Source: Sedimentibacter saalensis
GTDB taxonomy: Bacteria; Bacillota; Clostridia; Tissierellales; Sedimentibacteraceae
Assembly (NCBI RefSeq): GCF_007830175.1
Contig: NZ_VLKH01000001.1
Coordinates: forward strand, 558,001 to 622,000
Direction of reading: 5' to 3'
Length of the DNA: 64,000 nt
Numbering within the stretch: the stretch's first letter is position 1; every line of letters begins with the position of its first letter. Shown here in pieces: positions 1-8,326 of the stretch. The translations under genes were made by a program, and so were the position numbers. Below the pieces are notes generated by a model. The model was not told where the DNA came from. It saw nothing but the letters and a program-made list of their open reading frames with translations, and searched no databases.

Positions 1-727
1 TCTGAGGTTCAAATTCTGACAATAAATATGATCCGTTGTAAAGAAGAGCAGAGTTTGATGTTCCAAACATATCTGCCATTTCATCAAGGAATGGTCCGTA
101 TGCAGGGAAGAAGCAAACATATGTAAGCATTGATTCAAAATATGGTATTGGTTCTTTCAATGTATAAACTAATGTATAATCATCTTCTGCCTTAACTCCT
201 ACCTGGGCAAAATCTGTAATTTCTTTATTAAAATATGCTTCAGCGTTTTTAATTACACTGTAGAAAATATTTGCTGTTTCTGACTCGTTTGCAGGATCTA
301 AAAGATACTGTGCAGCGCTTACAAAATCGTTTGCTGTTGTTTCAGCAACTTCATTTCCTTCATAGTCAACCCATTTTACGCCTTTTCTCAAATGAAATGT
401 CCATGTGAGTCCATCATCTGATGATTCCCATGATTCTGCCAAAGCAGGCTGGATTATTCCATACATGTCGTAGTCAACCAATGTGTCAACCAGGTTTGCT
501 GCCAGAGCAAAGTCAACGTTTGTTGCAGTGGTCAAATAGTTTATGCTTGTTACTTCTTCAGCATAAACAGTCTTGTAAACCTGCTCTTCTGCATATTTTC
601 CGCCTTCTGTAATGTCTGCAGGTTGTTCTGATGCTGCAGGTTCTTTGGCAGGCTCTGTTGTTGTTCCGCTTGAACAAGCTGTCAGTATCATTGTCAATAC
701 TAACAATAATGATAATATTTTTTTCAT
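1..727 (-). CDS. oligopeptide ABC transporter substrate-binding lipoprotein, partial (C-terminus outside window)
   Basis: About 242 N-terminal codons are present; the gene runs out of the left edge. The start at 727 has a GGAGG-type ribosome binding site 6 bases upstream. The protein opens with a lipoprotein signal (MKKIL, a hydrophobic stretch, lipobox LTAC), then a Ser/Thr/Glu/Pro-rich linker. The mature part resembles the SBP_bac_5 (OppA/DppA) family: an early 'NYLTTATNVDF' segment, 'LAESWESSDDGLTWTFHLRK' and 'TANDFVSAAQYLLDP'. The family captures extracellular peptides for an ABC importer. The permease and ATPase genes would be expected further left. A peptide importer suits a peptide-fermenting anaerobe. 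Confidence 0.9.
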   Translation of the reverse strand, partial: MKKILSLLLVLTMILTACSSGTTTEPAKEPAASEQPADITEGGKYAEEQVYKTVYAEEVTSINYLTTATNVDFALAANLVDTLVDYDMYGIIQPALAESWESSDDGLTWTFHLRKGVKWVDYEGNEVAETTANDFVSAAQYLLDPANESETANIFYSVIKNAEAYFNKEITDFAQVGVKAEDDYTLVYTLKEPIPYFESMLTYVCFFPAYGPFLDEMADMFGTSNSALLYNGSYLLSEFEPQ

Positions 728-805
728 TTTTCCCTCCTCAAAATTATAAATAAATTGGCTTCAGCCAATATATTACTAGCATACGTTTTCATAGCGAAAT
801 AAAAA

Positions 806-882
806 TGGTGCACCTGAGAGGAATCGAACCCCCGGCACATGCCTTAGGAGGGCACTGCTCTATCCTACTGAGCTACAGATGC
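806..882 (-). tRNA. tRNA-Arg(CCT)
   Basis: The minus strand folds as a full cloverleaf. The acceptor stem is GCATCTG/CAGGTGC, the anticodon loop is CTCCTAA (anticodon CCT, reads AGG), the T loop is GTTCGATTC, and the CCA end is encoded. It is a single gene with its own promoter just upstream (905-933). Confidence 0.96.
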
Positions 883-904
883 ACATTTATTTATCTATTA
901 TTGA

Positions 905-933
905 ATATTACACTAATTTTTGATTTTTGTCAA
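905..933 (-). promoter_or_regulatory. promoter of tRNA-Arg
   Basis: On the minus strand TTGACA is followed after 17 bases by TAATAT. The -10 lies about 22 bases before the mature tRNA 5' end. The remaining bases to 1124 are AT-rich, and I see no gene in them. Confidence 0.75.
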
Positions 934-1124
934 TACGCTTATTGGGTACTTGGCCTTGTGAATTTTATAATTATGCTTTTCGCGCTTTATTTAATAAATT
1001 CTTTAAAGCGTTTATTGTTAATTATATTATGAAATTTCAACGTACGACATATTTTCACATTTTTTTCGGAGTTTTGCTGCAGAAATATTTATGCAAACGT
1101 TATTTTTAATTAATTGAAATATAA

Positions 1125-1167
1125 TCATTATGCTGAATACATTTACGTTTTATACTCAGCATAATGA
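1125..1167. terminator. 12-bp inverted repeat downstream of dacA
   Basis: TCATTATGCTGA (1125-1136) and its perfect complement (1156-1167) are separated by 19 bases. It sits 10 bases past the stop of the carboxypeptidase gene. The loop is long and the U-tract on the minus strand is weak, so termination is likely but not certain. Confidence 0.5.
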
Positions 1168-1176
1168 CTTTTTACC

Positions 1177-2337
1177 TTATTCAAATAAAGAGCTGAAAAA
1201 CCTTAAAATCCTCACAAAGATATTTGCTTTTTCAATATTTTCATTTACTGTTGCATCAACTTGTCCTACTTCCTCATCATTTACAAGTATGCTTATGGTT
1301 CCAATCTTGTCGCCCTTCGATAATGGAGCCTTCACTTCCTGGTTGTATGTTATTTTAGTTCTTACAATGTCTTCCTTGTTAACAAGTTTCGAGTAGTCCT
1401 GAGCAGGAAATATGTCAACTTTTCCTAATTTTGAATTTGTAATATAAACACTGTCCATGGACTGCGATGTATCAGCCAGTTTTTCCATAGTGAAGTTATT
1501 TTTGCCGTATTCAAGAAGCAATTTTGTTTTTTCCAGTCTTTCTTCGGCAGTTGCGCTGCCCATGAGAATTGCTACAAGCCTGTAGTCCTGTCCGTTGCCT
1601 TTTACCGGCATTGTAGACACCAGACACAAACCTGCCTTGTCCGTATAACCTGTCTTAAGACCGTCAGCACCTTCAACTATTCCAAGTATGGGATTTGTTG
1701 CTGTCTTGCTGTAATTTCTTTCGGGCACAACAAGCTGAGGCTCTTTTGTTACTTCCAGCATTTGTGGATATGTCAGAAGGATGTGCCTTACAAGTTTGTA
1801 TATGTCTGAAACTGACATGTGGTTCTGACCTGTTTCATTGTCATCAATTGGAAGTCCATGAGGATTTACAAAGCTTGCAGATAAAAGCCCCAGCTCTGAG
1901 GCTTTGGAATTCATCATGATTACAAAATTGTCCTCAGTTTTTCCAACATGCTCTGCAATAGCAGTTGCACAGTCATTGCCGGACACTATGAGCATGCCTT
2001 TAACTAGAAGGCTAAGCTTCACTGTTTCGCCAGACAATATTCCAAAGTTGCTTCCTTCAGTGGCAGCAGCATGTCCACTTATTACAACATCGTCGTCAAG
2101 GGATATCTCCCCTTTTGATACTGCATCCATCATGACAAGGTATGTCATTATCTTTGTGACACTGGCCATGGCCAGCTGTTCATTTATATTGTATTCATAT
2201 AAAACTTCACCAGTTTCCAGATCACCCAGCAACGCACCCTTTATATTTTCATTAATATTAATTTCGCCAAATGCAATTGTATTGGTGAGCATAATAATAA
2301 CAAGGCAAAGCGAAAGCAGTTTTCTGATATTTTTCAT
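1177..2337 (-). CDS. dacA: D-alanyl-D-alanine carboxypeptidase (peptidase S11, PBP5-like)
   Basis: The 386-aa protein removes the terminal D-Ala from peptidoglycan pentapeptides at the outer membrane face. It has a signal peptide (residues 1-23). All three active-site motifs are present: S59-V-T-K62, S119-G-N121 and K228-T-G230. A C-terminal beta domain follows. The last residues (VRILRFFSSLFE) form the amphipathic helix that anchors this family to the membrane. Length is normal for the family. A GGAGG box precedes the ATG. It appears monocistronic. Clostridia usually carry several S11 paralogues (dacA, dacB, dacF), so the exact symbol is less sure than the function. Confidence 0.93.
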   Translation of the reverse strand: MKNIRKLLSLCLVIIMLTNTIAFGEININENIKGALLGDLETGEVLYEYNINEQLAMASVTKIMTYLVMMDAVSKGEISLDDDVVISGHAAATEGSNFGILSGETVKLSLLVKGMLIVSGNDCATAIAEHVGKTEDNFVIMMNSKASELGLLSASFVNPHGLPIDDNETGQNHMSVSDIYKLVRHILLTYPQMLEVTKEPQLVVPERNYSKTATNPILGIVEGADGLKTGYTDKAGLCLVSTMPVKGNGQDYRLVAILMGSATAEERLEKTKLLLEYGKNNFTMEKLADTSQSMDSVYITNSKLGKVDIFPAQDYSKLVNKEDIVRTKITYNQEVKAPLSKGDKIGTISILVNDEEVGQVDATVNENIEKANIFVRILRFFSSLFE

Positions 2338-2458
2338 TTGTTTCCTCCAATCTGTAATATATCAATTATATAATAGATAAAGAAGAAATGCATTATTAAA
2401 TTTGAAAAACTTGCTGTCAATTATTAACTCTAGCCCAATACCCGTAGACATTAACTTT

Positions 2459-2472
2459 ATTTCCACGGAAAT
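2459..2472. promoter_or_regulatory. palindrome ATTTCC-AC-GGAAAT (Noc-site-like)
   Basis: This intergenic palindrome matches the known Bacillus Noc-binding consensus ATTTCCCGGGAAAT at 12 of 14 positions. A second site of the form ATTTCC-N2-GGAAAT lies at 15698. A noc-like parB gene is in the same window (33472-34260). Binding is inferred. Confidence 0.3.
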
Positions 2473-2489
2473 AATAGCGCTGCAATAAA

Positions 2490-3428
2490 TTACTTAATCT
2501 TTGCAATTCTTAAAATCCACTTTTCAATATCACGGTACACAATGTCTCGGTCTGTTTCATTCAATATTTCATGCCTGTCATCTTCATATATTTTTATGTC
2601 CAGGTTTTTCATCCCCATTTCCTTAAAGTCATCATAAACCTTCTTCACATCTTTACCGAAGTTTCCCACAGGATCTTTTGCTCCGGACAAGAAAATCACA
2701 GGAAGTTCCTTGTTCATATTATGAAGGTTATTCTTGTTGTACAAACTTTCCATTCCTTTGAACATGTTATAAAATGCATTCAAAGTGAAAACAAAATCAA
2801 TTCTTTTATCCCTTATATAATCATCCACTCTTTTTTCATCCTTGCTGAGCCAGTCAACACTTGTCCTGGCAGGTTCAAACTTTTTATTGTTATTACCTAT
2901 GGCAAGTTTGTTCACAAAGCTGCTTCTGTACCTCCAACCCTTGAACAAGGCTATTAGTCTTGTAATAATAATTCCTGACTTCAAAAGTGCATAAGGCTGA
3001 TTTCCCGTTCCCATGATTATGGCTCCATGAAGTCCTTCATTGTAAATTGTTATATATTGTCTCAGAAGAAATGAACCCATGCTATGTCCTAAGAAGAAAT
3101 ATGGCTTATGTTTAAATTCAGTTTCTATAATCTTTCTAAGCTTATGCATATCCTCTATGACAGTCTTGTTTCCGTTGTCCCGGCAAAAATATCCCCTGTT
3201 TTCTTCATTGGTAAGTGAATATCCATGGCCTAAGTGATCATTGCCTGCTACAAGTATACCATTTGAAGCAAGGTAGACGGCAAATTCGTTATACCTGTCC
3301 ATGTGTTCAAGCATTCCATGTGAAATCTGAAGAATTCCTTTTACTTCTCCATCCGGAATCCACTTTACCCCATGAATTTTTGTTGTTTTGTCTGACGAGT
3401 CATAATAAAATTCTTCTTTTTTAACCAT
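2490..3428 (-). CDS. alpha/beta hydrolase, monoacylglycerol lipase/lysophospholipase-like
   Basis: This 312-aa protein is of the serine aminopeptidase S33 / Hydrolase_4 family. The nucleophile elbow is GHSMGS with Ser116. The acid is likely the Asp of SGAKDP and the base the His of DDRHEIL near the C-terminus. The N-terminal 'ISHGMLEHMDRY' resembles the HG(M/L)xEH segment of monoacylglycerol lipases. No signal peptide is seen, so it should be cytosolic. It stands alone and diverges from the rsgA unit. Function would be hydrolysis of a short acyl ester such as a (lyso)glyceride; the true substrate cannot be read from sequence. Confidence 0.85.
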   Translation of the reverse strand: MVKKEEFYYDSSDKTTKIHGVKWIPDGEVKGILQISHGMLEHMDRYNEFAVYLASNGILVAGNDHLGHGYSLTNEENRGYFCRDNGNKTVIEDMHKLRKIIETEFKHKPYFFLGHSMGSFLLRQYITIYNEGLHGAIIMGTGNQPYALLKSGIIITRLIALFKGWRYRSSFVNKLAIGNNNKKFEPARTSVDWLSKDEKRVDDYIRDKRIDFVFTLNAFYNMFKGMESLYNKNNLHNMNKELPVIFLSGAKDPVGNFGKDVKKVYDDFKEMGMKNLDIKIYEDDRHEILNETDRDIVYRDIEKWILRIAKIK

Positions 3429-3573
3429 ATTATCCTGCCTTCATATATTATTTGTATTAATAATATTGTTATTTTGCAAAATAGTCAACATCGTGAACAT
3501 TGTCATTGAAATAATTGTTATAATAATATAGAATGAAAATACAAATCTTGGAACTCGAAAGGAGTGTTGCATT

Positions 3574-3627
3574 ATGTTAATTGTAAATTATGAAATAAAC
3601 AGCAATCCGGAGGTATATAAATACTAA
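3574..3627 (+). CDS. possible 17-aa leader ORF upstream of rsgA
   Basis: An ATG lies 8 bases after AAAGGAGTG and opens a 17-codon frame (MLIVNYEINSNPEVYKY) ending in TAA. The rsgA ribosome binding site begins about 20 bases later. A TTGTCA (3500-3505) and TAATAT (3524-3529) with an 18-base gap could form a promoter. The strong ribosome binding site is the main support. The frame could also be chance. Confidence 0.3.
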   Translation: MLIVNYEINSNPEVYKY

Positions 3628-3660
3628 GATATGCCTCCATTTAAAAACAGGAGGATTTAA

Positions 3661-4737
3661 TTGAACAAAATTGATATGAAAGAATATGGCCTCAATGAAA
3701 GGTTTATGAATGAGGCAGTCTTATATGAAGGTCTTGCTGCAGGAAGGATAATTTCCCAGTTCAAAGACCTGTACAAGGCTGTCACTGAAGACGGCGAAAT
3801 AACGGCACAGGTGTCAGGCAAATTCAGGTATAACGCAGCAACTATTTCAGATTTTCCAGCTGTAGGTGATTTTGTCATGCTTGATAAAAAGGTTATGGAT
3901 GGAAATTCTATTATACACCATGTTCTCACCAGAAAAAGCGCATTCGTTAGAAAAGCTTCCGGAACAGGAAACGATGAGCAGATTGTTGCAGCCAACATAG
4001 ATACGGTGTTTATATGCATGTCCTTAAACAATGATTTTAATTTGAGGAGGCTTGAGCGCTATATTGGAATAGGCTGGGACAGCGGAGCAGTTCCTGTTGT
4101 TGTTCTTACAAAAGCAGATCTTTGTAAAAATCTTGATGAAAGACTTTCTGAGCTTGAAGAAGTGTGTCTGGGGTTGGATGTTATAATAACATCCAGCATG
4201 AGCGAAGACGGATATTTATGTGTTACAAAATATATTGAACATGGCAAGACAGTTGCTTTCATTGGTTCTTCAGGAGTAGGAAAAACAACATTGATCAATA
4301 GGCTTTTAGGTGAAGATGTCTATGAAACAAAGGGACTTCGCAATGACGATAAGGGAAGGCACACCACAACACGAAGAGAGCTCATAATGCTTCCCGGAAG
4401 AGGTGTTGTAATTGATACTCCGGGCATGAGAGAACTTGGCATTGAAAGTGCCGACCTGGAAAAGACTTTTTCCGACATTGATGCATTGTCCGAAGACTGC
4501 AGGTTCAGGGACTGCACCCACACAAATGAACCAGGATGTGCCGTGAAAAATGCAATTGAAAATGGAAGTTTGTCAGAAGAAAGGCTTTTAAGCTATCATA
4601 AGCTCAAAAAAGAAGCAGGATACGAAGGCTTGAATTCAAGGCAGATAGAATCAAAGAAAATAAATGAAATGTTCAAGAGCGTAGGGGGCATGAAAAACGC
4701 CCGCAAAATGATAAAAGAAAAAAATAAAAACAAATAG
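3661..4737 (+). CDS. rsgA: ribosome small subunit biogenesis GTPase RsgA
   Basis: This 358-aa circularly permuted GTPase acts in 30S subunit maturation. After an N-terminal OB-fold come G4 TKAD (150-153), G1 GSSGVGKT (202-209), the switch region KGRHTTT and G3 DTPG (252-255). The zinc site is C280, C285, H287 and C293. The start is a TTG placed 6 bases after AGGAGGA; no ATG upstream is better placed. Length is somewhat above the common 290-350 range because of the Lys-rich C-terminal helix. A short possible leader ORF precedes it. Confidence 0.95.
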   Translation: MNKIDMKEYGLNERFMNEAVLYEGLAAGRIISQFKDLYKAVTEDGEITAQVSGKFRYNAATISDFPAVGDFVMLDKKVMDGNSIIHHVLTRKSAFVRKASGTGNDEQIVAANIDTVFICMSLNNDFNLRRLERYIGIGWDSGAVPVVVLTKADLCKNLDERLSELEEVCLGLDVIITSSMSEDGYLCVTKYIEHGKTVAFIGSSGVGKTTLINRLLGEDVYETKGLRNDDKGRHTTTRRELIMLPGRGVVIDTPGMRELGIESADLEKTFSDIDALSEDCRFRDCTHTNEPGCAVKNAIENGSLSEERLLSYHKLKKEAGYEGLNSRQIESKKINEMFKSVGGMKNARKMIKEKNKNK

Positions 4738-4811
4738 TTGTCAACAAGTATTTAAAAATTCATAAAAGTTGTCAACAATTTATTAAGTTATGAACAAAAA
4801 GTAAAACTTTC

Positions 4812-5003
4812 CTTAGGTTGATGACATTGCCGCTATGTAGGGGAGGGTTTCGTTGACGTCACTGAAAAAGTCTTTCCTGTCATCCTGAACGACAGTGAAG
4901 GATCTCATCTTTGTTGAAAACATGAGATTCTTACGTATCGCCTCAGAATGACAGAGAATAAATGTATAGTTTTTCAGCGGACTCGTATCGTGCCCTCCCG
5001 CTA
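4812..5003. repeat. composite nested palindromic element between convergent genes
   Basis: The 320-bp gap between rsgA and nfo holds no gene. It holds three nested inverted repeats. The outermost is TGTAGGGGAGGG (4836) against CCCTCCCGCTA (4993-5003). Inside is CACTGAAAAAGT (4860) against TTTTTCAGCG (4970). Innermost is TGTCATCCTGA (4878) against TCAGAATGACA (ends 4953), with GGATCTCAT/ATGAGATTC in between. The innermost module recurs inverted at 61194-61271, and the outer motif recurs at 54319 and 57583. The left flank TTAGGTTGATGACA is also shared with the 61166 copy (TTAGGTTGATAACA). Confidence 0.8.
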
Positions 5004-5057
5004 GTGATTAAATTTAAATATATTTTTCAATATTCTGGCTAAAGTATCTTTCCTTTT

Positions 5058-5891
5058 TTAATGTTTATAAAGTTCTTTTAACTTTTTGATTTCCTCCCCA
5101 TGGCCATCAAGCTCATTTGGAGTTTCAAGGAAGAAAGGAAGATCATATAATTTTGGATGGTTGATTATCCTTGAAATTGCTTCTATTCCTAAACTTCCCT
5201 CTCCTATGGTTTCATGTCGGTCCTTATGGCTGTTGAATGGATTTTTGCTGTCATTAAGGTGAATGGCATAAAGATTTTCGAGCCCAATAATTTTGTCAAA
5301 CTCATCTAGAACACCATCCAGGTCGTTGACAATGTCGTAACCTGCATCATATACGTGGCATGTGTCAAGGCATACTCCAATTTTTTCTCTTAACTCAATT
5401 TTATCCATAATGAGTTTCAATTCTTCAAATGTACTTCCTATTTCAGTTCCCTTTCCTGCCATGGTTTCAAGAAGCACAACGGTCGTCTGCTCAGCCTTAA
5501 GAACTTTGTTCAACAAATCAGTTATGTACCTTATTCCTTCATCTATACCCTGCTTTAAGTGGCTTCCCGGATGAAAGTTATAATAATTGTACGGAATGTA
5601 TTCCATCCTTTTCAAATCATCCTCAAGCACTTCTGCAGCAAACTCCCTTGTCTTTACATCTGCCGAGCAAATATTCAATGTGTACGGCGCATGTCCTATG
5701 AGCTTTCCAAAGTTATTTTCTTCAAGCAGTTTTCTTAATTTTTCAGCATCAAGCGGATCAATATCCTTTGCCTTGCTTCCTCTGGGATTACGAGTGAAAA
5801 ACTGAAATGTGTTGGCTCCAATTTTTAGAGCATCTTTTCCCATTGCTTCATATCCGCCAGAGACAGATAAATGACATCCTATTTTAAACAT
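5058..5891 (-). CDS. nfo: deoxyribonuclease IV (AP endonuclease, Nfo family)
   Basis: This 277-aa enzyme would cut DNA 5' to abasic sites in base-excision repair, using a tri-zinc TIM barrel. Family signatures are present: '[12 protein letters not shown]' at the N-terminus, 'NFHPGSHL', '[13 protein letters not shown]', '[15 protein letters not shown]' and 'HLNDSKNPF'. I choose the ATG at 5891 rather than one 10 codons earlier because GGAGG lies 4 bases before it. A member of a dispersed palindromic element family (5923-5967) sits in its 5' leader. Confidence 0.95.
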   Translation of the reverse strand: MFKIGCHLSVSGGYEAMGKDALKIGANTFQFFTRNPRGSKAKDIDPLDAEKLRKLLEENNFGKLIGHAPYTLNICSADVKTREFAAEVLEDDLKRMEYIPYNYYNFHPGSHLKQGIDEGIRYITDLLNKVLKAEQTTVVLLETMAGKGTEIGSTFEELKLIMDKIELREKIGVCLDTCHVYDAGYDIVNDLDGVLDEFDKIIGLENLYAIHLNDSKNPFNSHKDRHETIGEGSLGIEAISRIINHPKLYDLPFFLETPNELDGHGEEIKKLKELYKH

Positions 5892-5922
5892 TTTTCCTCC
5901 AATTAAAAAGTTGCTGAGCAAT

Positions 5923-5967
5923 CCCCGTTTTTAATATACTAGGAAAGAGAACTTTTCTCGTATATTA
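5923..5967 (-). repeat. dispersed palindromic element, copy A (nfo leader)
   Basis: The minus strand reads ATATACGAGAAAAGTTCTCT followed by TTCCTAGTATATTAAAAACG and GGG. Copy B in the pyrB leader (20773-20820) matches it closely, including the AAAAACG(G/A)GG tail. Copy C lies by serS (9621-9656) in the other orientation. Confidence 0.7.
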
Positions 5968-5988
5968 AAAAGCCGCATTGCTGCGGTT
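5966..5988 (-). terminator. terminator between the VOC gene and nfo
   Basis: On the minus strand CCGCA-GCAA-TGCGG is followed by CTTTTT, four bases after the stop codon of the VOC gene. The hairpin is short but GC-rich. Confidence 0.6.
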
Positions 5989-5991
5989 ATG

Positions 5992-6408
5992 TTATTGCTC
6001 TGTGCAGCTGAACAGCCATGGAACTCCGAACTTGTCGGTCAGCGAGCCGTACAACTTGCTCCAGAATGTTTGCTGCAAATCCATTTCAACTGTCCCTCCA
6101 ACTTTCATCTTATCAAACCATGTTCTAATTTTTTCAGTGTCGCTTTCCAGAATTGCTATATTAATGTTGTTACCTGTCTTAAATGGCATTCCCGGAAATG
6201 TATCAGAAAACATTATTTTCATACCGCTTATGTTGAGATAAGTGTGCATGATTAAATTTTCCGCTTCCTTTGGAAGGGGGTTTTCCGGATTTTGCGGGCC
6301 TTCCTTGAAAGTCATTACTTCATTTTTTTCAACATTAAAAACATCTGCATAAAAATCAACTGCTTCTCTGCAGTTTCCGTTAAAATTCAAATATAAACTT
6401 ACAGCCAT
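5992..6408 (-). CDS. VOC family protein (PhnB / YdcE-like)
   Basis: This 138-aa single-domain protein is of the vicinal-oxygen-chelate superfamily, PhnB-like branch. It starts 'SLYLNFNGNCREAVDFYADV', typical of that branch, and has the late 'FGVPWLFSC' strand. Many PhnB-like proteins are annotated as demethylubiquinone methyltransferase-like by fold only. A methyltransferase role should not be assumed, and the substrate is unknown. An ATG preceded by AAAGGAG supports the start. Confidence 0.8.
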   Translation of the reverse strand: MAVSLYLNFNGNCREAVDFYADVFNVEKNEVMTFKEGPQNPENPLPKEAENLIMHTYLNISGMKIMFSDTFPGMPFKTGNNINIAILESDTEKIRTWFDKMKVGGTVEMDLQQTFWSKLYGSLTDKFGVPWLFSCTEQ

Positions 6409-6496
6409 AATTTCTCCTTTACAATTTACAATTTACATTTATGCTTATCATATACCAAAAAATTATTACTCTAATCATATATATTTGTAAAAAAGA

Positions 6497-7045
6497 TTAT
6501 ATTATTTGTTCTCCCTTGTAAGTTTCTCCGCCGGCATTTGGCATAATGCCATATTTTTCTGACCACAATGTTTTGTATTTAACTGCCTGCGAATGAATTT
6601 TATCTGTTTCCTCAGGAATAGTCCTCATAATTTTAGCCGGAACTCCTGCTACAAGTGAAAACGGCGGTACAACCTGGTTTTCCTTGACCACGGCTCCTGC
6701 TGCAACAATGCTTCCTCTTCCTATGACAGCATTGTTCAATACAATAGCTCCCATCCCTATGAGGCAGTGGTCTTCAATTGTGCAGCCGTGAATTATTGCT
6801 CTGTGTCCTACAGTGACAAAATCCCCGATTACAGTAGGGCAGTCATCTGCAACATGGACTACGCTTCCGTCTTGAATATTTGTGTACTTTCCTATCTTAA
6901 TGCTGTTAACATCTCCTCGTGCAACGCAGTTGTACCAGAGACTTGAGTATTCCTCCATTGTGACAGCTCCTATTACATAAGATCCGTCTGCTATGTATGT
7001 TTTTTCGTCAATAGTAGGCATTATGCCTGCAAATTCTTTAATCAT
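6497..7045 (-). CDS. gamma carbonic anhydrase-like hexapeptide-repeat protein
   Basis: This 182-aa left-handed beta-helix protein belongs to the gamma-CA/YrdA/PaaY family. The three zinc-ligand histidines are present (H64, H81 and H86, in SVVHVADD, VGHRAIIHGC). Hexapeptide repeats cover roughly residues 20-140, followed by a C-terminal helix. Homotrimers with metal at the subunit interface are usual. Carbonic anhydrase activity is proven for only some members, so I call it carbonic anhydrase-like. It is monocistronic and diverges from the next gene. Confidence 0.88.
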   Translation of the reverse strand: MIKEFAGIMPTIDEKTYIADGSYVIGAVTMEEYSSLWYNCVARGDVNSIKIGKYTNIQDGSVVHVADDCPTVIGDFVTVGHRAIIHGCTIEDHCLIGMGAIVLNNAVIGRGSIVAAGAVVKENQVVPPFSLVAGVPAKIMRTIPEETDKIHSQAVKYKTLWSEKYGIMPNAGGETYKGEQII

Positions 7046-7185
7046 ATTAACACCTTTCTAATATTGTTGCTTAAAATTTAACTAAAATTATAATTACATT
7101 ACCATATTATGATAATTTGTCAATGAGTTTATATAAATAGCCCTTATTGCATATAATAAATTAAGACTGAACCTAAAGGAGAATT

Positions 7186-7773
7186 ATGTACAACAAATAC
7201 AGCACCAGAGCACTTCTTGCAACATTAATTTTTGAAGTAGTAATCATTTATACAGGAGCAAAAAGCTATATGGCCGGGCAGGAGAAAATTTTCAAGCTGT
7301 CCATTGCTGCTGTTTTTTGCCTGTTAGTTCCCTTTCTTTTAACCCATGCTGCAAACAAGAAAAAGTTAACTTTGCCTAAGAGTTTTCAGATGATTTTTTC
7401 CCTCTTTATCTTTTCATCCCTATATCTTGGAGAAATTAACAAATTTTACAGCAAATTCTGGTGGTTTGATCTGTTTCTTCACTTTGTGTCCGGATGGTAT
7501 GCTGTTGTATCATTTCTTTTTCTCATTAAGAAATCAATCAAAAATGAACAAGGGACATCCCAAAAAAGGTTTGAGTTTATTAAATCCCTAAGCGCCTTTT
7601 CCTTTTCTGTTTCACTGGGAACATTGTGGGAAATGTATGAATTTTCCGGAGATTACTTGTTTGGTACGGAAATGGTAAAAGGAGGTCTTGATGATACTGC
7701 AACAGACCTCTTGATTATGATTGCTGCTGCGACTGCTACCTCTATTTATTATTACTTTAAAAACAGAAAATAA
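7186..7773 (+). CDS. multispanning membrane protein, YjdF/DUF2238-like
   Basis: This 195-aa protein has about six predicted membrane segments (near residues 8-25, 37-55, 68-82, 97-115, 133-150 and 170-187). Conserved polar blocks recall the DUF2238/YjdF group: 'WWFDLFLHFVSGWYA', 'GTLWEMYEFSGDYLFG' and 'GGLDDTATDLLI'. Function is unknown. The Glu/Asp/His residues next to membrane segments suggest a buried functional site. AAAGGAG precedes the ATG. The gene converges on the ProX-type gene with a 1-bp gap. Confidence 0.65.
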   Translation: MYNKYSTRALLATLIFEVVIIYTGAKSYMAGQEKIFKLSIAAVFCLLVPFLLTHAANKKKLTLPKSFQMIFSLFIFSSLYLGEINKFYSKFWWFDLFLHFVSGWYAVVSFLFLIKKSIKNEQGTSQKRFEFIKSLSAFSFSVSLGTLWEMYEFSGDYLFGTEMVKGGLDDTATDLLIMIAAATATSIYYYFKNRK

Positions 7774-7774
7774 T

Positions 7775-8326
7775 TTATAGTTCAACAACCTTGTATTCAT
7801 GTCCAGTATATGGCAGGAAAATATTAAGTATGTCTGATGTTTTAACTTTTATGGTTGATGTATTTATTAATGGATGGCAACCAAAATATTCCTGCTCAGC
7901 AGTTTCCATGTCAATAACCAAGCTGACTTCCATTTGCTTATCGTTCATAAGACCTAAAATGCTCACTGAACCAGGTGTAATATTTAAAAGTTTTTCCATG
8001 TGCTCTCCTTCAGCAAAGGAAAGCCTGGAGCTTCCTATTTGTTTTGAAAGGTTTTTTGTGAGAAACTTTTTGTCTCCGGGCATAAGCAGCAAGTAAAACT
8101 TGGACTTTGATGCATTGCACAAAAACAAATTTTTACATATCCTAGTTCCAAGAACATCTTCAACGTTTTTTAAGTCCTCTATGGATGATGCTTCTCCATG
8201 ATCTACTCTCTCAAACTGTATGCCAAGTTTTTCAAGAACTACGTATGCTTCCATTTCTTTCTCTAGCCTTCCTGCAGGATCAGGAATGGTTGAGTAAAGT
8301 GTTTTGTCTATGTAAATTTCGCTCAT
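7775..8326 (-). CDS. ProX/YbaK-type aminoacyl-tRNA editing protein
   Basis: This 183-aa free-standing YbaK/ProX domain protein probably hydrolyses mischarged tRNA(Pro) such as Ala- or Cys-tRNA(Pro). Family blocks include '[17 protein letters not shown]', '[20 protein letters not shown]', '[14 protein letters not shown]' and '[11 protein letters not shown]'. Length fits the ProXp/PrdX group, also seen near D-proline reductase genes in Stickland fermenters. The ATG overlaps the serS stop (ATGA), so the two are translationally coupled. Substrate assignment among Ala, Cys and Ser is uncertain; the pairing with serS makes a serine-related role worth testing. Confidence 0.82.
   Translation of the reverse strand: MSEIYIDKTLYSTIPDPAGRLEKEMEAYVVLEKLGIQFERVDHGEASSIEDLKNVEDVLGTRICKNLFLCNASKSKFYLLLMPGDKKFLTKNLSKQIGSSRLSFAEGEHMEKLLNITPGSVSILGLMNDKQMEVSLVIDMETAEQEYFGCHPLINTSTIKVKTSDILNIFLPYTGHEYKVVEL

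Noticed and set aside
805-1032. 75-aa frame overlapping tRNA-Arg
   Set aside because: It begins inside the antisense of a clear tRNA and covers its promoter.
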